From Candidatus Omnitrophota bacterium (GTDB lineage Bacteria; Omnitrophota; Gorgyraeia; Gygaellales; Profunditerraquicolaceae), in assembly GCA_023229385.1 (NCBI GenBank), contig JALNZI010000005.1:1-64000 (forward strand): a DNA stretch of 64,000 bases. Reading direction: 5' to 3'. This document shows, piece after piece, positions 12,966-20,488 of this stretch. The position numbers and the translations under genes were made by a program. The stretch's first letter is position 1. Every line of letters begins with the position of its first letter. The notes beneath the pieces were generated by a model, which saw only the letters and a list, made by a program, of their open reading frames with translations, did not search any database and had not been told where the DNA came from.

Positions 12966-13253
12966 CTATTCAATAACTTTAACTGTTTTACCTAATAATT
13001 TAGATATTTCAGCTACTGTTAATTCAATAGTTTCAGGTAAAGGTTTGGCATTAATAAACCATCCCCCAATCACCTCCCCCCCCGGTATTCCGGCATATTC
13101 AGGGTGACCTGGATAAGTATTTTCATTACAAATTACTTTGAATGGATATTGTGTTTTACATTCAGTAACTTTAGCCAGTACGTAATATTCTCTAGCTTCT
13201 GATTCGTTGTCATTCCAGCATAACATTGGTTTATTTATAATTTCTACTTTCAT
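12966..13253 (-). CDS. Hypothetical protein, family of the 12592-12906 product, 95 aa
   Basis: The C-terminal pattern (TIELTVAEISKLLGKTVKVIE) matches that of the neighbouring gene, suggesting a small helix-turn-helix-like module. A Gly-containing segment (GIPGGEVIGGW) is encoded by a run of 8 G and a run of 5 G on the coding strand (13063-13083). Function unknown. Confidence 0.7.
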   Translation of the reverse strand: MKVEIINKPMLCWNDNESEAREYYVLAKVTECKTQYPFKVICNENTYPGHPEYAGIPGGEVIGGWFINAKPLPETIELTVAEISKLLGKTVKVIE

Positions 13254-13274
13254 AATATATAATTTTAGTCGTTT

Positions 13275-13315
13275 TAAAGTATAAAGTAAAGCCCTGGATT
13301 AGGGCTTATACTTTA
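13275..13315 (-). terminator. Intrinsic terminator
   Basis: A 7-bp GC-rich stem (AAGCCCT/AGGGCTT) sits inside a 10-bp AT stem (TAAAGTATAA/TTATACTTTA). Leftward the inner hairpin is followed by TTTACTTTATACTTTA. It overlaps the last codon of the gene at 13299-13610. Confidence 0.75.
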
Positions 13316-13610
13316 GTTCATTTCCATTATAATCAGTAATATCTTCATATTCACCAATTATAGCTCCTAAATCATGAAAGAATATAGCAAAGTTATTTGT
13401 ACCAAATCTAGTTGTATCTTTGAATATAACTACAACTTTGTTATCTTTAACAACATCACGTTCAAAAATAGAATAAACACTTCTTGGAACTTTAAAACCT
13501 CTAATTCTTGCTGATTCATATGGAAAATATCCTATTGCTTCAAATCCATCGAATTTAATTGGACTATCAAATGGGATATATTTAGTTGCTTTTGTAATAT
13601 CTGTATACAT
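13299..13610 (-). CDS. Hypothetical protein, 103 aa
   Basis: Mixed, Phe/Asp-rich protein of unknown function, about the size of a single small domain. It is bracketed by terminators on both sides, so it is probably expressed as its own short transcript or is the last gene before a partial terminator. Confidence 0.7.
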   Translation of the reverse strand: MYTDITKATKYIPFDSPIKFDGFEAIGYFPYESARIRGFKVPRSVYSIFERDVVKDNKVVVIFKDTTRFGTNNFAIFFHDLGAIIGEYEDITDYNGNELKYKP

Positions 13611-13641
13611 AATATATAATTTAAGATTAGTTTAAAGTTAA

Positions 13642-13659
13642 AAGCCTCTAATGAGGCTT
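13642..13659 (-). terminator. Intrinsic terminator
   Basis: AAGCCTC-TAAT-GAGGCTT, a perfect 7-bp stem with a 4-nt loop, followed leftward by TTAACTTTAAA. It lies between the stop at 13666 and the next gene start at 13610. Confidence 0.75.
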
Positions 13660-13665
13660 ATAGTG

Positions 13666-13848
13666 TTATTTTAATCCAATTATTTCTAATTCTTTAACTG
13701 AATACTTGAAATCAATATAACCTTTAGAATGAGATTCAAATTCTAATTCTTTAGCTTTATTAAAAGCATCAGTGTAATAGAAATAAGCTTTATCCACAAC
13801 AGTATTTAAATCACCTATTGTTTCTATTATAATATAAATTGTTTCCAT
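13666..13848 (-). CDS. Small hypothetical protein, 60 aa
   Basis: Starts with a beta-type hydrophobic strand (METIYIIIETIG), followed by a helix (FNKAKELEFESHS). No motif recognised. It is followed by a good terminator and preceded by a long non-coding stretch. Confidence 0.65.
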   Translation of the reverse strand: METIYIIIETIGDLNTVVDKAYFYYTDAFNKAKELEFESHSKGYIDFKYSVKELEIIGLK

Positions 13849-14252
13849 GATATGTTAATTTAAGATAGTTTAAAGCTATTATATTGTAATAAGTTTGATA
13901 ATATAAGTAGTTTGTGTTACAGACCAAATTAGTGTGAGATGATATAACCTCTCATACTCAACTACTTAACCTAACTTATTTACACAATCTATTTAACTAC
14001 TTAACTTAACATTTAACCAAATAAGTCTCACTATGTCATCATCTATCTGTCAGTATTAGTGAGCATTAACACGCCTTGTTACTTATTTGGGTAAATCATA
14101 TCATAATCTTATACCTGAAGCTCAGTATTAATAAAATAAAACCCTAATTATAGTCTCAAATTAAGGTCTTATTATAGGTATATAGAAGTAAACTCTGAGG
14201 TCAAATTAAACTCCCTCAAGACACAACATAACAGGTCTCAAGGGATATATGA
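13849..14252. other. 404-bp stretch without genes, nested inverted repeats
   Basis: No reading frame with a plausible start is seen. Nested repeats AATAAGTT/AACTTATT (13888-13895, 13973-13980) and AAGTAGTT/AACTACTT (13905-13912, 13960-13967) form one element. A 10-bp stem (14017-14026 with 14081-14090) encloses CTCACTA/TAGTGAG and AACA/TGTT hairpins. A third element (TCCCT and AGAC with GTCT and AGGGA) lies at 14212-14244. Chance cannot be excluded for any one of them. Confidence 0.42.
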
Positions 14253-14357
14253 TTACAAGTAGTACAAACTACCTGGATAGGTAATTAATGTTACTACAAC
14301 TATTCCCATTATAATAATAACAGGAACAATTATGAATAATTTCTCTTTCAGTTTCAT
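14253..14357 (-). CDS. Tiny single-pass membrane protein, 34 aa
   Basis: ATG at 14357, TAA at 14253. A short basic start (MKLKEK) and a strongly hydrophobic helix (LFIIVPVIIIMGIVVVTLI), then an aromatic tail. Same style as the other tiny membrane proteins of this half. Function unknown. Confidence 0.55.
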   Translation of the reverse strand: MKLKEKLFIIVPVIIIMGIVVVTLITYPGSLYYL

Positions 14358-14498
14358 AATAAAGTAATTAAATAAATATATATAAATAAATAATAAATAA
14401 TCTTTCTGACTATAATATAACTACATGATGAAATATAATTTGGCATTACCCTTATATTTATATAATAAGAGCAATTGAAAAAAAGAGAATGCTGTAGC

Positions 14499-14759
14499 TT
14501 ATGCTACAACATCTCCTACAACAAGTTTCAATTCTTCAACATCAGCAGTTAACATGAACTGTGCTTCAGGTATTACAACCTCATTCTCTACATTTCTGTA
14601 AGGTTTGAAATTAAGGTAAGACCATTCTGGATGTGATTTGCTAATTCCTATTGAGCTAATAACTTTTTTCATAGTAGTAATGTTTAGTGACGGAGGGATT
14701 TCTCCAATCTTTTTCAAGTGGGGGATAAATATGGGGTATCTATCTCTCTCATTATCCAA
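14499..14759 (-). CDS. Hypothetical protein, 86 aa
   Basis: First leftward gene next to the strand switch, so likely among the earliest expressed. The C-terminal segment (FMLTADVEELKLVVGD) is acidic; the middle has PEWSYLNFKPYRN. No family recognised. It is followed by AT-rich non-coding DNA before the next small gene. Confidence 0.65.
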   Translation of the reverse strand: MDNERDRYPIFIPHLKKIGEIPPSLNITTMKKVISSIGISKSHPEWSYLNFKPYRNVENEVVIPEAQFMLTADVEELKLVVGDVVA

Positions 14760-14895
14760 ACCAAATTTTTAAAATTTTTATAAAATTTTTTCCACCTAAA
14801 AAATCCAACTTAAAGCTATCTTATAAAGCTACCAAAATTAATTAACCATATTTTCAATTAATTAACTAATCAACATAAAAATAATTCCATTTTTA

Positions 14896-14928
14896 TTTGG
14901 AAGTAATACAAATTTATTTCTATCTTTG
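14896..14928 (+). promoter_or_regulatory. Strong Bacteroidota-type promoter at the strand switch
   Basis: TTTGG (14896-14900), a 20-base spacer and TATCTTTG (14921-14928). This would start rightward transcription near 14935 and drive the lysis cassette and downstream genes. It is the only clear rightward promoter in the divergent intergenic region. Confidence 0.75.
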
Positions 14929-14934
14929 CAAACA

Positions 14935-15270
14935 GAGATATGCCTTACTAGCATTTCTCCTGGTAACTTTTAAGTGGCAGGACAGACGTGGGATTTAATA
15001 CTAGCAATAGTTAATACGTAAATAAGTATAATGTTGATGATAACATTGAAATTTACAGGAAATTTTTCTCCCATAATCTCAAAAATTTGAAAACAAGATC
15101 TACAGAATAGAGCCTAGTAATGATATGGCAGTGGGAAATACTATTCATCGGAGAAACAATTTATTGTACCCCTGGTCGATTGAGTGATTAAAGTGTAAAT
15201 AAAACTAACTTTAAGTTAGAAGAGTTCTGAAAGTGAACTTGGGTTTATTGTGTTTTAAAAGTTAAACAAT
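14935..15270 (+). promoter_or_regulatory. Structured 5' leader of the rightward transcript
   Basis: About 335 nt lie between the predicted transcription start and the first gene. Hairpins visible include CCTG..ACTT/AAGT..CAGG (14962-14984), AATGTT-GATGAT-AACATT (15031-15048), CTAAC-TTTAA-GTTAG (around 15209-15223) and AGTTC-TGAAAGT-GAACT just after. ACTAGCA occurs twice. Such a long leader could regulate the lysis genes or encode a small RNA; the divergent region could also hold an origin. Confidence 0.4.
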
Positions 15271-15432
15271 ATGCGTAAATATATTCTACTAAAAATATTA
15301 GCTAGATTATTAACTAGAAAAGTATTATTAAAGAGAAAATTAGATAGAAATCCTAATGATAAAGATATATTGGATAAGATATCTAAAATAGATAGTATAT
15401 TAAAAAGAATAGAGAATTTAAAGCAAGATTAA
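15271..15432 (+). CDS. Small basic protein in the lysis cassette, 53 aa
   Basis: ATG at 15271, stop one base before the endolysin ATG. Very Lys/Arg/Leu-rich (LLKILARLLTRKVLLKRKL), amphipathic rather than a classical membrane segment, then an acidic/basic helical tail. By position it could be a lysis regulator or unusual holin, but no family is recognised. Confidence 0.65.
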   Translation: MRKYILLKILARLLTRKVLLKRKLDRNPNDKDILDKISKIDSILKRIENLKQD

Positions 15433-15433
15433 A

Positions 15434-16108
15434 ATGTTAAATGAAAAAGAATTTTTACAATCTATTAAACAAATAGATTACCCTGAAGAGAAGTATATTA
15501 AGAAAGAATATACTAAAACTCAAATTGTATTACACCACACTGTATCCAATGGATCAGCTTTAGATGTTTCTAATTATTGGAAAACGTTACCTACTAGAGT
15601 AGGTACATGTATGATATTAGAAAGAGATGGTACACTTAATCAGTTGTTTTCATCTAAATATTATGCTGGACATTTGGGATTAAAACCTGATCACTTTATT
15701 GAATATGGAATACCTTATACTGATTTAAATAAATCCTCTATAGGAATTGAGATGATTTCATGGGGAGGTTTAAAAGAAAAGAATGGTAGGTTATATAATG
15801 CTTATGGTAAAGAAGTAGTTAATGAAACAGTTACTAAACTATCCACCCCATATAGAGGATACACTTATTACCATTCTTATACAGGGAAGCAAATTGAAAC
15901 CCTTAAGAATATACTCTTATACTGGGGAGAAAGATATAGTATCCCTTTAGATTATAATGCTAATATGTGGGATATAAGTGAAGATGCTTTAGAAGGAACT
16001 CCGGGTATTTGGTCCCACACCTCAGTACGTAAAGATAAATCCGATGCATTTATTCAACCAGAATTAATTAGTATGTTAAAGAGTTTAAAAGGAGGAGAAA
16101 AGTTATGA
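15434..16108 (+). CDS. N-acetylmuramoyl-L-alanine amidase endolysin
   Basis: Zinc amidase of the Amidase_2/PGRP fold, 224 aa, which cuts the bond between MurNAc and the peptide stem of peptidoglycan at the end of infection. Visible features are LHHTVSNGS (first zinc histidine, H34/H35), YAGHLGLK, SIGIEMISWGG (core strand) and the C-terminal WSHTSVRKDKSD with a second zinc histidine and the usual basic/acidic residues. No signal peptide is seen, so it needs a holin or another export route. Its end overlaps the next gene by 4 bases. Confidence 0.9.
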   Translation: MLNEKEFLQSIKQIDYPEEKYIKKEYTKTQIVLHHTVSNGSALDVSNYWKTLPTRVGTCMILERDGTLNQLFSSKYYAGHLGLKPDHFIEYGIPYTDLNKSSIGIEMISWGGLKEKNGRLYNAYGKEVVNETVTKLSTPYRGYTYYHSYTGKQIETLKNILLYWGERYSIPLDYNANMWDISEDALEGTPGIWSHTSVRKDKSDAFIQPELISMLKSLKGGEKL

Positions 16109-17046
16109 GTAAAACAGTTTGCGTATATCACAGTATAGATTTGGATGGCTGGATGTCAGCAGCCATAGTTAAACATTGGTGGCTAAAAGAACATTACTTT
16201 TTAAAAGAAAATGGATATAGTATGGAGTTTATAGGATATAACTATGGGCAACCTATTCCAAATCTATCAGAGTATGATAAAGTAATAATGTGTGATATAA
16301 GTTTTCCACCAGAAGAGATGAATAAACTTATAAATAGCCCTGATAATAATAATTTTGTATGGTTAGACCATCACATTTCAGTTATCAGTAACGAAAAAAT
16401 AAATGAGAATTGGGCTAAAGGTATTAGAGACGTAACTTTTGCAGCTTGTGAATTAACATGGAAGTACTTCTTCCCTAATGAACCAATGCCTGAAATAGTT
16501 AGATTGATTGGTAGATATGACTGTTTACCTGATAGAGAACTAAGGAAACACCCAGAGCATATGAAAATCAGGGAGTTTCAATATGGGGCAAGACAATGCA
16601 TTAGTAATTATGATGAAGCTTATAATGTATTAAGTATGCCATCGGAACACCAAGACACATTTGAATATATGACTTTAGAAAGTGGTAAAGCAATTTACAA
16701 ATATCTTTGTACAGATGCTAAACAAAGTTATAAGAATGGGTTTGAAATTATGTTGGATGTAGAATTATTATCGCATAATTCTCAAAAATTATATAAATTT
16801 ATTTGTATAAATAAAGAACGTTTCAACCCAATTAATTTTGGAATAGATTATCATAAGGAGGGGTATGATGGAGCAGCTTGTTTTCATTATGTTAATGGTA
16901 AATGGTATTTTAGTTTATATAATGATAACGGGTTGGTTGATTGTTCAATTATAGCTAAACAATATGGTGGTGGTGGTCATAAAGGTGCTGCTGGATTCAT
17001 AATTGATAGTATTGACAGTTTAAAAGAACTGTTAGTTGTCAAATAG
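16105..17046 (+). CDS. DHH-family phosphoesterase
   Basis: 313-aa phosphoesterase of the DHH/DHHA1 superfamily (RecJ- and NrnA-like), which hydrolyses short oligonucleotides or cyclic dinucleotides using two Mn ions. Motifs are SIDLDGWMSA (motif I, D12/D14), MCDISFPPEEM (motif II), VWLDHHIS (DHH motif III), LIGRYDC (motif IV) and GGGGHKGAAGF (DHHA1 substrate motif) near the C-terminus. A phage enzyme of this type could recycle RNA ends or destroy cyclic nucleotide defence signals. Overlaps the amidase gene by 4 bases; the stop is TAG. Confidence 0.9.
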   Translation: MSKTVCVYHSIDLDGWMSAAIVKHWWLKEHYFLKENGYSMEFIGYNYGQPIPNLSEYDKVIMCDISFPPEEMNKLINSPDNNNFVWLDHHISVISNEKINENWAKGIRDVTFAACELTWKYFFPNEPMPEIVRLIGRYDCLPDRELRKHPEHMKIREFQYGARQCISNYDEAYNVLSMPSEHQDTFEYMTLESGKAIYKYLCTDAKQSYKNGFEIMLDVELLSHNSQKLYKFICINKERFNPINFGIDYHKEGYDGAACFHYVNGKWYFSLYNDNGLVDCSIIAKQYGGGGHKGAAGFIIDSIDSLKELLVVK

Positions 17047-17141
17047 TCACCATTTTATTTCTATTTACAGACAAAATTACATATAAACAGAAATGGAATA
17101 TTAATTGATGATAACAATTTATAAATTAAAAAATATAAAGC

Positions 17142-17516
17142 ATGTATACTAATAGTACAGATAACTATTTAAATTTATTATTAAAACTAGGATGTATAGT
17201 TGTAGATTCTACTAATATACTGAATACTAATAATAAAGTAATGAAAGAGACTAACGAAACATTTGATTATGAAATAGCCCTCCCTGGCTTGATAAGAGAA
17301 GATTTAGACATTAAGGCTATATTTGAGAAAGATTTCTTAACTGTCTTTGTAAATGTGAAAAAAGATTATATCTTTGTACCTGAACAATCAATTAGAATTG
17401 TCAAATTAGTAACAGAGGTTAGTTGTGAGAAGGAAGATATTATTGTTAAAATGGAAAATGGTGTCCTAACAATATCTTTAAAGAAGACTAACCCGATTAC
17501 TGAGATTACATTATAA
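17142..17516 (+). CDS. Hsp20/alpha-crystallin small heat-shock protein
   Basis: 124-aa ATP-independent holdase chaperone. The alpha-crystallin domain is visible from about residue 45 (FDYEIALPGLIREDLDI) to the signature NGVLTISLKK near residue 110. The N-terminal arm is short and the C-terminal tail ends NPITEITL, resembling the I-x-I/V assembly motif. Phages use such proteins to protect virion or replication proteins. It is followed by a strong terminator, so it ends its transcript. Confidence 0.85.
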   Translation: MYTNSTDNYLNLLLKLGCIVVDSTNILNTNNKVMKETNETFDYEIALPGLIREDLDIKAIFEKDFLTVFVNVKKDYIFVPEQSIRIVKLVTEVSCEKEDIIVKMENGVLTISLKKTNPITEITL

Positions 17517-17562
17517 AGGCTTTTTTCTTTTTCTCTTTTTAATCAATAATAATTCTCTTGTG

Positions 17563-17584
17563 AATCCCCTTATTCTAGGGGATT
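17563..17584 (+). terminator. Intrinsic terminator after the Hsp20 gene
   Basis: AATCCCCT and AGGGGATT form an 8-bp stem with a 6-nt loop, followed by TTTT. Confidence 0.88.
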
Positions 17585-17616
17585 TTTTATTCCTATTAAA
17601 AATATCTTAAATTAAT

Positions 17617-17648
17617 TTTGGAAATTAATAAAATTAATTATATCTTTG
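17617..17648 (+). promoter_or_regulatory. Bacteroidota-type promoter, possibly giving a leaderless mRNA
   Basis: TTTGG (17617-17621), 19-base spacer, TATCTTTG (17641-17648). The ATG of the next gene follows only 4 bases later, so transcription would begin at or next to the start codon. Confidence 0.72.
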
Positions 17649-17652
17649 TGAC

Positions 17653-17955
17653 ATGAAAAATTTAATGATTCCAAAAAAAGTTGGTGATAAATTCAATACA
17701 ACTAGATTTCATGAAGGTCTGGTTGGTTGGAAAAATTCATATACAGTATCTGGTTTTTATATTAGTATGTGGGATAGATTTAGTCCAACATTTTCAAAAT
17801 TATCAAGATTGTTAAAATTTAAATCCTCAAATGCTACAATAAAAGAAAATATTGAAAAATCATTATTGGATAGTAATTTTAAACATCACGAAATAATGGT
17901 AAATATAAAAGAAACTGGTGGAAGTATTGGAATAAGATATTGTATAAAAGAATAA
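17653..17955 (+). CDS. Hypothetical basic protein, 100 aa
   Basis: No recognised family. The middle (FSKLSRLLKFKSSNATIKEN) is basic and helical, the end is beta-rich. The start codon lies 4 bases after the promoter box, suggesting leaderless translation. First gene of the transcript that contains the tRNA-Phe. Confidence 0.68.
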   Translation: MKNLMIPKKVGDKFNTTRFHEGLVGWKNSYTVSGFYISMWDRFSPTFSKLSRLLKFKSSNATIKENIEKSLLDSNFKHHEIMVNIKETGGSIGIRYCIKE

Positions 17956-17974
17956 TAATTCAAAATAATATGAA

Positions 17975-18169
17975 ATGGCAGTAATTAAAACAAAAGATAT
18001 ATGTGATTTCGATAAAGATATGTGGGAAAGATTTAATCTTGATGTTGGAATCATACAATTAAAAATAGATAAATTAAATAAACAAATTGGAATCTGTTCA
18101 TACTGTGGATGTAAACTGGTTCCAAATTCTAAAAGTAATAAATGTGAATGTTGTGGAGCACCATATTAA
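17975..18169 (+). CDS. Zinc-ribbon protein, 64 aa
   Basis: N-terminal helical part and a C-terminal zinc ribbon with CSYCGCK and CECCGAP (two CxxC-type knuckles). Probably a nucleic-acid or protein-binding adaptor. It ends 8 bases before tRNA-Phe. Confidence 0.75.
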   Translation: MAVIKTKDICDFDKDMWERFNLDVGIIQLKIDKLNKQIGICSYCGCKLVPNSKSNKCECCGAPY

Positions 18170-18177
18170 AATATTAC

Positions 18178-18253
18178 GGAATCATAGCAAAGATGGTCTA
18201 TGCGTGGGACTGAAAATCCTGAGATGGTGGTTCGATACCATCTGATTCCACCA
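18178..18253 (+). tRNA. tRNA-Phe (anticodon GAA)
   Basis: 76 nt including encoded CCA. Acceptor GGAATCA/TGATTCC, T8, A9, GG in the D-loop, anticodon stem TGGGA/TCCTG (with wobbles) and loop CTGAAAA (anticodon GAA), T-arm GGTGG-TTCGATA-CCATC. All conserved positions are as expected, in contrast to the tRNA-like elements on the other strand. Confidence 0.95.
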
Positions 18254-18277
18254 ATAAATAAATAAATATATAAATAG

Positions 18278-18568
18278 ATGGAAAAAGTAATTAAAAAAAC
18301 AAATGATTGGGCAAATTTTATTTTACGTAGAATTGAAGATGGTGTTGAAACAGACACGATGCTTGGTGGATTTTATTCTTATATTGAAAAAGAAAAGAGT
18401 ATTGAAGCATTTAATGCACACATAAAAGACTGGGATGAAGATGAATTGAAAGATTGTTATGCAGTAATAACATTTTTTGAAGACTCTTATATGCCATTAT
18501 ATGAAGGTTCTAATTATTATATAATGACAGATACCGGTGGAACCATAGCAAATAGATCTAAAAAATAA
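18278..18568 (+). CDS. Hypothetical acidic protein, 96 aa
   Basis: Acidic protein with a DWDEDELKDCYAVI segment and an aromatic C-terminal half. No family recognised. It follows the tRNA-Phe and an AT-rich leader (AAATAAATAAATATATAAAT), which is typical for this phage. Confidence 0.68.
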   Translation: MEKVIKKTNDWANFILRRIEDGVETDTMLGGFYSYIEKEKSIEAFNAHIKDWDEDELKDCYAVITFFEDSYMPLYEGSNYYIMTDTGGTIANRSKK

Positions 18569-18581
18569 ATAAATAAATAAT

Positions 18582-18761
18582 ATGATTATTAAAGCAGACA
18601 AAGAAGCACAAAAGGAATTAGCTGAATTAGCTGATGTAGTTTTAAAAGCAGTAGGATTACAAGCCTATAATAAGGTTGGTAAAGTTCTAAATTCAATTCA
18701 ATTAATTAATGAAACTCCAGAAGTTAGATTACCATCTGGAGAATTACAAGAGGATCAATAA
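18582..18761 (+). CDS. Small helical protein, 59 aa
   Basis: ATG at 18582 after the leader AAATAAATAAATAAT, TAA at 18761. Ala/Leu-rich helix (EAQKELAELADVVLKAVGL) followed by a short acidic tail. Well spaced between neighbours; function unknown. Confidence 0.65.
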   Translation: MIIKADKEAQKELAELADVVLKAVGLQAYNKVGKVLNSIQLINETPEVRLPSGELQEDQ

Positions 18762-18769
18762 TTTCAATT

Positions 18770-19147
18770 ATGAAAATTGAACACAAATTAAACATTAAAA
18801 AAGATTTACATTTGTTCATTTTCTCTCAATTAAATGAATTACGTCATTGGGATTTAGTTCCCTCTGACGTAAGGATTTTAGCACAACTATATAATATGGA
18901 TTATGATATGGTTGCTACAGGAGAAGTTAAAAAGTATGAAGATAGAATGAACATCTTATTTTCTGTGGAGAATAAGAAGAAAATTATGGAAGAATTAAAG
19001 ATGTCTTATAATACTTTTAATAATAGTTTAACCAAACTTAGAAAGAAAGATTGGATCTCTAAAGATAATACTATAGATGAAAAGTATTTATTTAATTTAG
19101 GTGCAAAAGAATTTAAATTTATAATTGAATTTAAAGATGAAGCCTGA
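18770..19147 (+). CDS. Predicted winged-helix DNA-binding protein, 125 aa
   Basis: The C-terminal half has the order helix, helix, recognition helix and wing (KKKIMEELKMSYNTFNNSLT, then KLRKKDWISKDNTIDEKYLF), reminiscent of RepL/MarR-type winged helices. It may be a replication or transcription regulator. The stop overlaps the start of the next gene. Family assignment is by pattern only. Confidence 0.6.
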   Translation: MKIEHKLNIKKDLHLFIFSQLNELRHWDLVPSDVRILAQLYNMDYDMVATGEVKKYEDRMNILFSVENKKKIMEELKMSYNTFNNSLTKLRKKDWISKDNTIDEKYLFNLGAKEFKFIIEFKDEA

Positions 19148-19466
19148 TGTTGAAGCACTATTAAGAAGACACAAAAAGAAATTTGCCGATAATGTAATAT
19201 ATTCATCTGAAATAGAAAATATGATAGATGAATTAGTACAAGAGTTAGGATTTGGTAAGATGGAGATTAAGAGAGTATTAGATTCACAATTTAGAATATT
19301 AAGAGAGACAATGAATTGTGAAGGATTAATTACAGAAGATTCTAAATTTGAGGACATGAAATCTATTAGATTAATTAGATTAGGTTCATTTAGACCATCT
19401 CCATCTAAGTTTGAACATATACAAGAATGGATAAAGAATAATAAAGAAAATGATAAAAAAGATTGA
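19137..19466 (+). CDS. Hypothetical protein, 109 aa
   Basis: I use the ATG at 19137 (MKPDVEALLRRHKKKF), which overlaps the previous stop by 11 bases, rather than the TTG 12 bases earlier. Helical protein with basic N-terminal segment. Unknown function; overlaps the next gene by 17 bases. Confidence 0.68.
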   Translation: MKPDVEALLRRHKKKFADNVIYSSEIENMIDELVQELGFGKMEIKRVLDSQFRILRETMNCEGLITEDSKFEDMKSIRLIRLGSFRPSPSKFEHIQEWIKNNKENDKKD

Positions 19467-19710
19467 TGTTAATATCAAACATATGGTTTATGATTATCCA
19501 ACAAAATCAGAAGAAGGATTTACTCAAGCTGAAATTAATTCTTTAATATCATGGTTTCCTACAATCAATACTGAGAAGTTTGATGATGCGATGACTGGAA
19601 ATACTTGTATGATGATAAATGATGACATTATCCATTATCCTTGTGATGTATATAAAGCATTACGTTGTGGATTAGAGGGACGTGACTTAACATTGGCAGA
19701 ATTCGACTAA
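19450..19710 (+). CDS. Hypothetical protein, 86 aa
   Basis: Contains GFTQAEINSLISWFPTI and CMMINDDIIHYPCDVYKAL; no known domain. Compact member of the rightward early operon, overlapping the previous gene and one base from the next. Confidence 0.68.
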   Translation: MIKKIDVNIKHMVYDYPTKSEEGFTQAEINSLISWFPTINTEKFDDAMTGNTCMMINDDIIHYPCDVYKALRCGLEGRDLTLAEFD

Positions 19711-19711
19711 T

Positions 19712-20269
19712 ATGTTTGATATAGATTCAAATAATAACGTGATGTTAAAGGAACCTGGTGTTCTACTTATATCTGAATTTAAAAAGATATGGGATGCTGA
19801 TAAAACTAAAGATAAAGATTTAGCTTTAAAGATATTTGCATATATTTACTTTAAATCAGACTTCAAATCTCCTTATAGAAATAGTAAAACTGTAGAAGAG
19901 TTACCTGTAGTATTAAAGGTGGATTTAAACCTTCCCAAAGACTTTACAGAGACTAAGGATATGCAATTAGCTGAAGCTAAATATATAGACTTGCAGACTA
20001 CTAAATCATTGAAAATGATATTATCTGCGGAGAAGTCTCTGGACCAAATTACTAAATACTTCGATGCTTTTGATATAACTAAGATTACTGCTGAAGATGA
20101 TAAAGCTTCTGCAATAAGTAAGTTAATGTCTAATCTTAAACAAGTTGATGAAGTAGCAACTAAGTTAGAATTTGTTAAAGATAAGATTGCTAAAGAATTA
20201 CAGACTAAGAAATTGTCTGGTAGTAAAGTTTTAAGTTCAAGAGAATTGCCTAAATCTAAAAGAAAATGA
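19712..20269 (+). CDS. Conserved-type hypothetical protein, 185 aa
   Basis: Mostly helical protein with a basic C-terminal tail (SGSKVLSSRELPKSKRK). In gene position, a few genes before the terminase, it resembles uncharacterised conserved genes of crAss-like phages, but I cannot name the family. The stop overlaps the next ATG by 4 bases. Confidence 0.68.
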   Translation: MFDIDSNNNVMLKEPGVLLISEFKKIWDADKTKDKDLALKIFAYIYFKSDFKSPYRNSKTVEELPVVLKVDLNLPKDFTETKDMQLAEAKYIDLQTTKSLKMILSAEKSLDQITKYFDAFDITKITAEDDKASAISKLMSNLKQVDEVATKLEFVKDKIAKELQTKKLSGSKVLSSRELPKSKRK

Positions 20270-20466
20270 GATATTTAATATGGTGTTTAATACATTGGAA
20301 AAAACCAGAATGGTTATATGCATGGCGTGTATTAACAAAACATAATTATTGGATGATAAAATACTTTATGATACGTACTTCTAAAAGGTTAAATAGTTAT
20401 TCCAAGCATGTTATTAAATCTTATTTACTAACATATTTACCTAAAAGTTTTATTAAAGTTATTTAA
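20266..20466 (+). CDS. Small aromatic basic protein, 66 aa
   Basis: Trp/Tyr/Lys-rich protein (MRYLIWCLIHWKKPEWLYAW) that may associate with membranes. No family recognised. It overlaps the previous gene (ATGA). Confidence 0.6.
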   Translation: MRYLIWCLIHWKKPEWLYAWRVLTKHNYWMIKYFMIRTSKRLNSYSKHVIKSYLLTYLPKSFIKVI

Positions 20467-20488
20467 ATAAACCTAAAAGTAAGAGAAA

